Shown: positions 20,438-20,937 of the stretch, piece by piece
Layout: each line of letters starts with the position of its first letter
How positions within the stretch are numbered: the stretch's first letter is position 1
Assembly (NCBI GenBank): GCA_036268405.1
Contig: DATAUF010000078.1
Location: 1-20,937, forward strand
Direction: 5' to 3'
Source: DASZTV01 sp036268405
Lineage (GTDB): Bacteria > Actinomycetota > Actinomycetes > JAFAQI01
Length of the DNA stretch: 20,937 nt
Translations under genes and position numbers: made by a program
Notes under the pieces: generated by a model
What the model saw: the letters and a program-made list of their open reading frames with translations, nothing else
Told to the model about the DNA's origin: nothing
The model's database searches: none

Positions 20438-20937
20438 GTGGCTCTTGATCCGCGCACTCCTGCGATCGTCGGGGCGGCGCAGACGATCCAGCGACCTGAT
20501 CCGTCGATCGACATCGCCGACCTGCGCGGCCCGTACGAGCTGATGGTCGACGCGGCTCGCGCGGCCGCCGATGACGCCGGGGCGCCGCAACTGCTCAACA
20601 AGGTCGACTGGATCGCCGTGGTCGGTGGCTTCTGGGGCTTCGTCAACCCGGCACAGGTCATCGGTGCGCGGATCGGATCGCCCGACGCCGGGACCTGTCT
20701 CACCGCGCTGAGCGGTACGTCGCCACAGGAGGCCGCGGCGCTCGCCGCCAGCCGCATCGCCGCGGGGGAGATCGACGTCGCGCTGATCGTCGGAGGCGAG
20801 GCGCGCGCGGCAGCCGTTCGCGTGCAACGTGCCGGCGAAGAGCCTCGCTGGTGTCGCGATCCCGGCACCACCCTGCCGGAGCGGATCGCGGACTTCCCGC
20901 AGGAGGTGCTGCAGGAAGCCGCCGATCTCGGCGGCCT
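20438..20937 (+). CDS. thiolase-fold acetyl-CoA acetyltransferase-like protein, 3'-truncated by the window edge
   Basis: The first 166 residues of a protein that runs off the window. The GTG at 20438 is chosen because the N-terminus ALDPRTPAIVGAAQ is the usual opening of actinobacterial thiolase-superfamily acetyl-CoA acetyltransferase-like proteins. The typical first-half fold elements follow: ELMVDAARAAADDAG (33-47) and the helix-strand LAASRIAAGEIDVALIVGGEA (102-122). In true thiolases a nucleophilic Cys precedes this helix (CxSG); here the aligned segment is LSGTSPQ (91-97) with no Cys, and the nearest Cys (87) is several residues early. This subgroup may therefore be an SCP-x/Ltp-like or non-classical thiolase whose reaction is uncertain. 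It would suit a fatty acid or steroid side-chain degradation locus. The remaining C-terminal catalytic residues (His, Cys) lie beyond the window. Confidence 0.85.
   Translation, partial: MALDPRTPAIVGAAQTIQRPDPSIDIADLRGPYELMVDAARAAADDAGAPQLLNKVDWIAVVGGFWGFVNPAQVIGARIGSPDAGTCLTALSGTSPQEAAALAASRIAAGEIDVALIVGGEARAAAVRVQRAGEEPRWCRDPGTTLPERIADFPQEVLQEAADLGG

Overview
The window is high-GC DNA with GTG/ATG starts, gene ends that overlap by a few bases, fused LivHMG-type transporter proteins, a probable F420-type PPOX enzyme and a DUF2786 protein. This points to an actinobacterium (Actinomycetota); the sequence alone does not settle the genus. Coding density is very high and no stretch longer than 300 bases lacks a gene. 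I saw no tRNA, rRNA, insertion sequence or CRISPR array.

Left part, 1-3823 (+): the 3' part of an acyl-CoA dehydrogenase gene, a TetR regulator 7 nt behind it, then a secreted right-handed beta-helix protein with a C-terminal IPT/TIG domain. The last gene ends tail-to-tail on a 4-nt overlap with the large minus-strand operon.

Centre, 13771 down to 3820 (-): eight genes, every junction overlapping by 1-8 nt, read from one recognisable promoter. In transcription order they are a LivK-type substrate-binding lipoprotein, an HSL-family alpha/beta hydrolase, a small lipoprotein, an MFS transporter fused to a LivF ATPase, a LivH-LivM-LivG triple fusion, a signal-peptide protein with a C-terminal membrane anchor, and two small two-helix membrane proteins. 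All five classical Liv functions are present, but the two permeases and two ATPases sit on only two polypeptides, one of which carries a complete MFS domain. This is the most unusual system in the window.

Upstream, 16116 down to 13886 (-): a TetR regulator overlapping an acyl-CoA synthetase. The regulator is divergent from a cytoplasmic beta-lactamase-fold serine hydrolase (16164-17429, +) across a 47-bp gap holding face-to-face promoters with overlapping -10 boxes and an inverted repeat. A reasonable inference is that the cluster imports a hydrophobic or acyl/aromatic compound or ester, cleaves it in the cytoplasm, activates the acid with CoA, and passes it to beta-oxidation-like enzymes such as the flanking acyl-CoA dehydrogenase and thiolase-fold protein. 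The substrate is unknown.

Right part, 17426-20937: an HtpX-like M48 membrane protease with an extra C-terminal domain (-), a probable F420-dependent PPOX enzyme (-), a DUF2786 protein (+), and the start of a thiolase-fold acetyl-CoA acetyltransferase-like gene (+) that runs off the window.
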